From positions 1 to 7,785 of the forward strand of contig VMDJ01000122.1 in the NCBI GenBank assembly GCA_008080925.1: DNA of 7,785 nt. The letters are read 5' to 3'. This DNA is from Gammaproteobacteria bacterium (GTDB taxonomy: Bacteria > Pseudomonadota > Gammaproteobacteria > Chromatiales > Chromatiaceae). Made by a program: the position numbers and the translations under genes. Under the pieces are notes generated by a model, which was given only the letters and a program-made list of their open reading frames with translations, ran no database searches and was not told the DNA's origin. This document shows positions 7,419-7,785 of the stretch, one piece after another (the stretch's first letter is position 1; each line of letters starts with the position of its first letter).

Positions 7419-7785
7419 ATAAACCCTATAGCGAATCCTGTGTTCAAAATCGCGATCCGATCCTTTCGGTTCTGCGAGAGGTGCTGGTTGATTGTCACCA
7501 TGCGCTAGAGATCGGTAGTGGTACCGGTCAGCATGCGGTGTATTTTGCTGAAGCTCTAGCACCTTTAATTTGGCAGTGCAGTGATGTTGAAGAACATCAT
7601 GCAGGTATCAATGCGTGGATTGACGACTACACAGGCGATAATCTGCGTCGTCCAATTGCGCTTAACGTCACCCACGATGCTTGGCCAAAGTCACATTTCG
7701 ATGCGGCCTATAGCGCGAATACAGCACACATCATGAGCGAGTCAGATGTTGAAGCCATGTTTGAAGGTGTAGGGCGTTTATTGCC
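7403..7785 (+). CDS. DUF938-family SAM-dependent methyltransferase-like protein, 3' end outside window
   Basis: An open frame runs from GTG 7403 to the window edge (127 full codons, no stop). The translation fits the DUF938 family (Pfam PF06080): N6-K-P-Y-S-E-S-C near the start, N16-R-D-P, the SAM-binding glycine motif L35-E-I-G-S-G-T-G-Q-H44, S60-D61 at the second strand, and F99-D-A-A-Y-S-A-N-T-A-H-I-M111. A class I methyltransferase fold is expected; the substrate is unknown. The start is uncertain. An in-frame TAA at 7397-7399 bounds it on the left, and no in-frame ATG occurs before residue 111, well inside the conserved region. GTG 7403 is therefore the best start, with CTG 7406 as an alternative. 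No clear Shine-Dalgarno is seen, and the 16-base overlap with ychJ suggests translational coupling. Full-length family members are around 200 residues, so about a third is missing at the right edge. Confidence 0.85.
   Translation, partial: MLRQVNKPYSESCVQNRDPILSVLREVLVDCHHALEIGSGTGQHAVYFAEALAPLIWQCSDVEEHHAGINAWIDDYTGDNLRRPIALNVTHDAWPKSHFDAAYSANTAHIMSESDVEAMFEGVGRLL

Noticed and set aside
7155..7562. A minus-strand open frame of 135 codons spanning the end of ychJ and the start of the DUF938 gene
   Set aside because: Both plus-strand genes in this interval have clear family motifs. The antisense product has a hydrophobic patch but no recognisable features or ribosome binding site that I can support.

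Overview
The window looks like an ordinary stretch of core chromosome from a gammaproteobacterium. The hrpA gene encodes a full-length proteobacterial-type HrpA with the long C-terminal DUF3418 region, ychJ is a typical proteobacterial SEC-C protein, and the PntB residues discussed below keep almost the same numbering as in E. coli. The transhydrogenase alpha chain is split into two genes, which argues against Enterobacterales, where it is one fused PntA. Base composition is moderate and looks even throughout. Every supported gene is on the plus strand. I see no rRNA, tRNA, CRISPR array, insertion sequence, attachment site or phage gene.

Layout. Positions 1-136 are a leader with a candidate sigma70-type promoter. 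Positions 137-2944 hold a tight three-gene operon, pntAA-pntAB-pntB, encoding the proton-translocating NAD(P) transhydrogenase, with gaps of 12 and 9 bases. It is closed by a perfect 9-bp hairpin with a T-tract (2962-2986). The hrpA gene (2996-6874) starts only 9 bases after that T-tract. After a 55-base gap with a possible promoter and a good ribosome binding site comes ychJ (6930-7418). A further gene, lacking any upstream ATG and best read from GTG at 7403, overlaps the end of ychJ by 16 bases. It encodes a DUF938-family, SAM-methyltransferase-like protein and runs off the right edge.

How the genes work together. The Pnt proteins form one inner-membrane enzyme that couples proton movement to hydride transfer from NADH to NADP+. 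HrpA is a DEAH-box RNA helicase implicated in rescue of collided ribosomes in E. coli. YchJ and the DUF938 protein have no established role; their overlap suggests coupled translation but not necessarily a shared function. I found no convincing undescribed system. The points most worth a second look are the terminator that leaves hrpA almost no leader, and the easily missed overlapping DUF938 gene.
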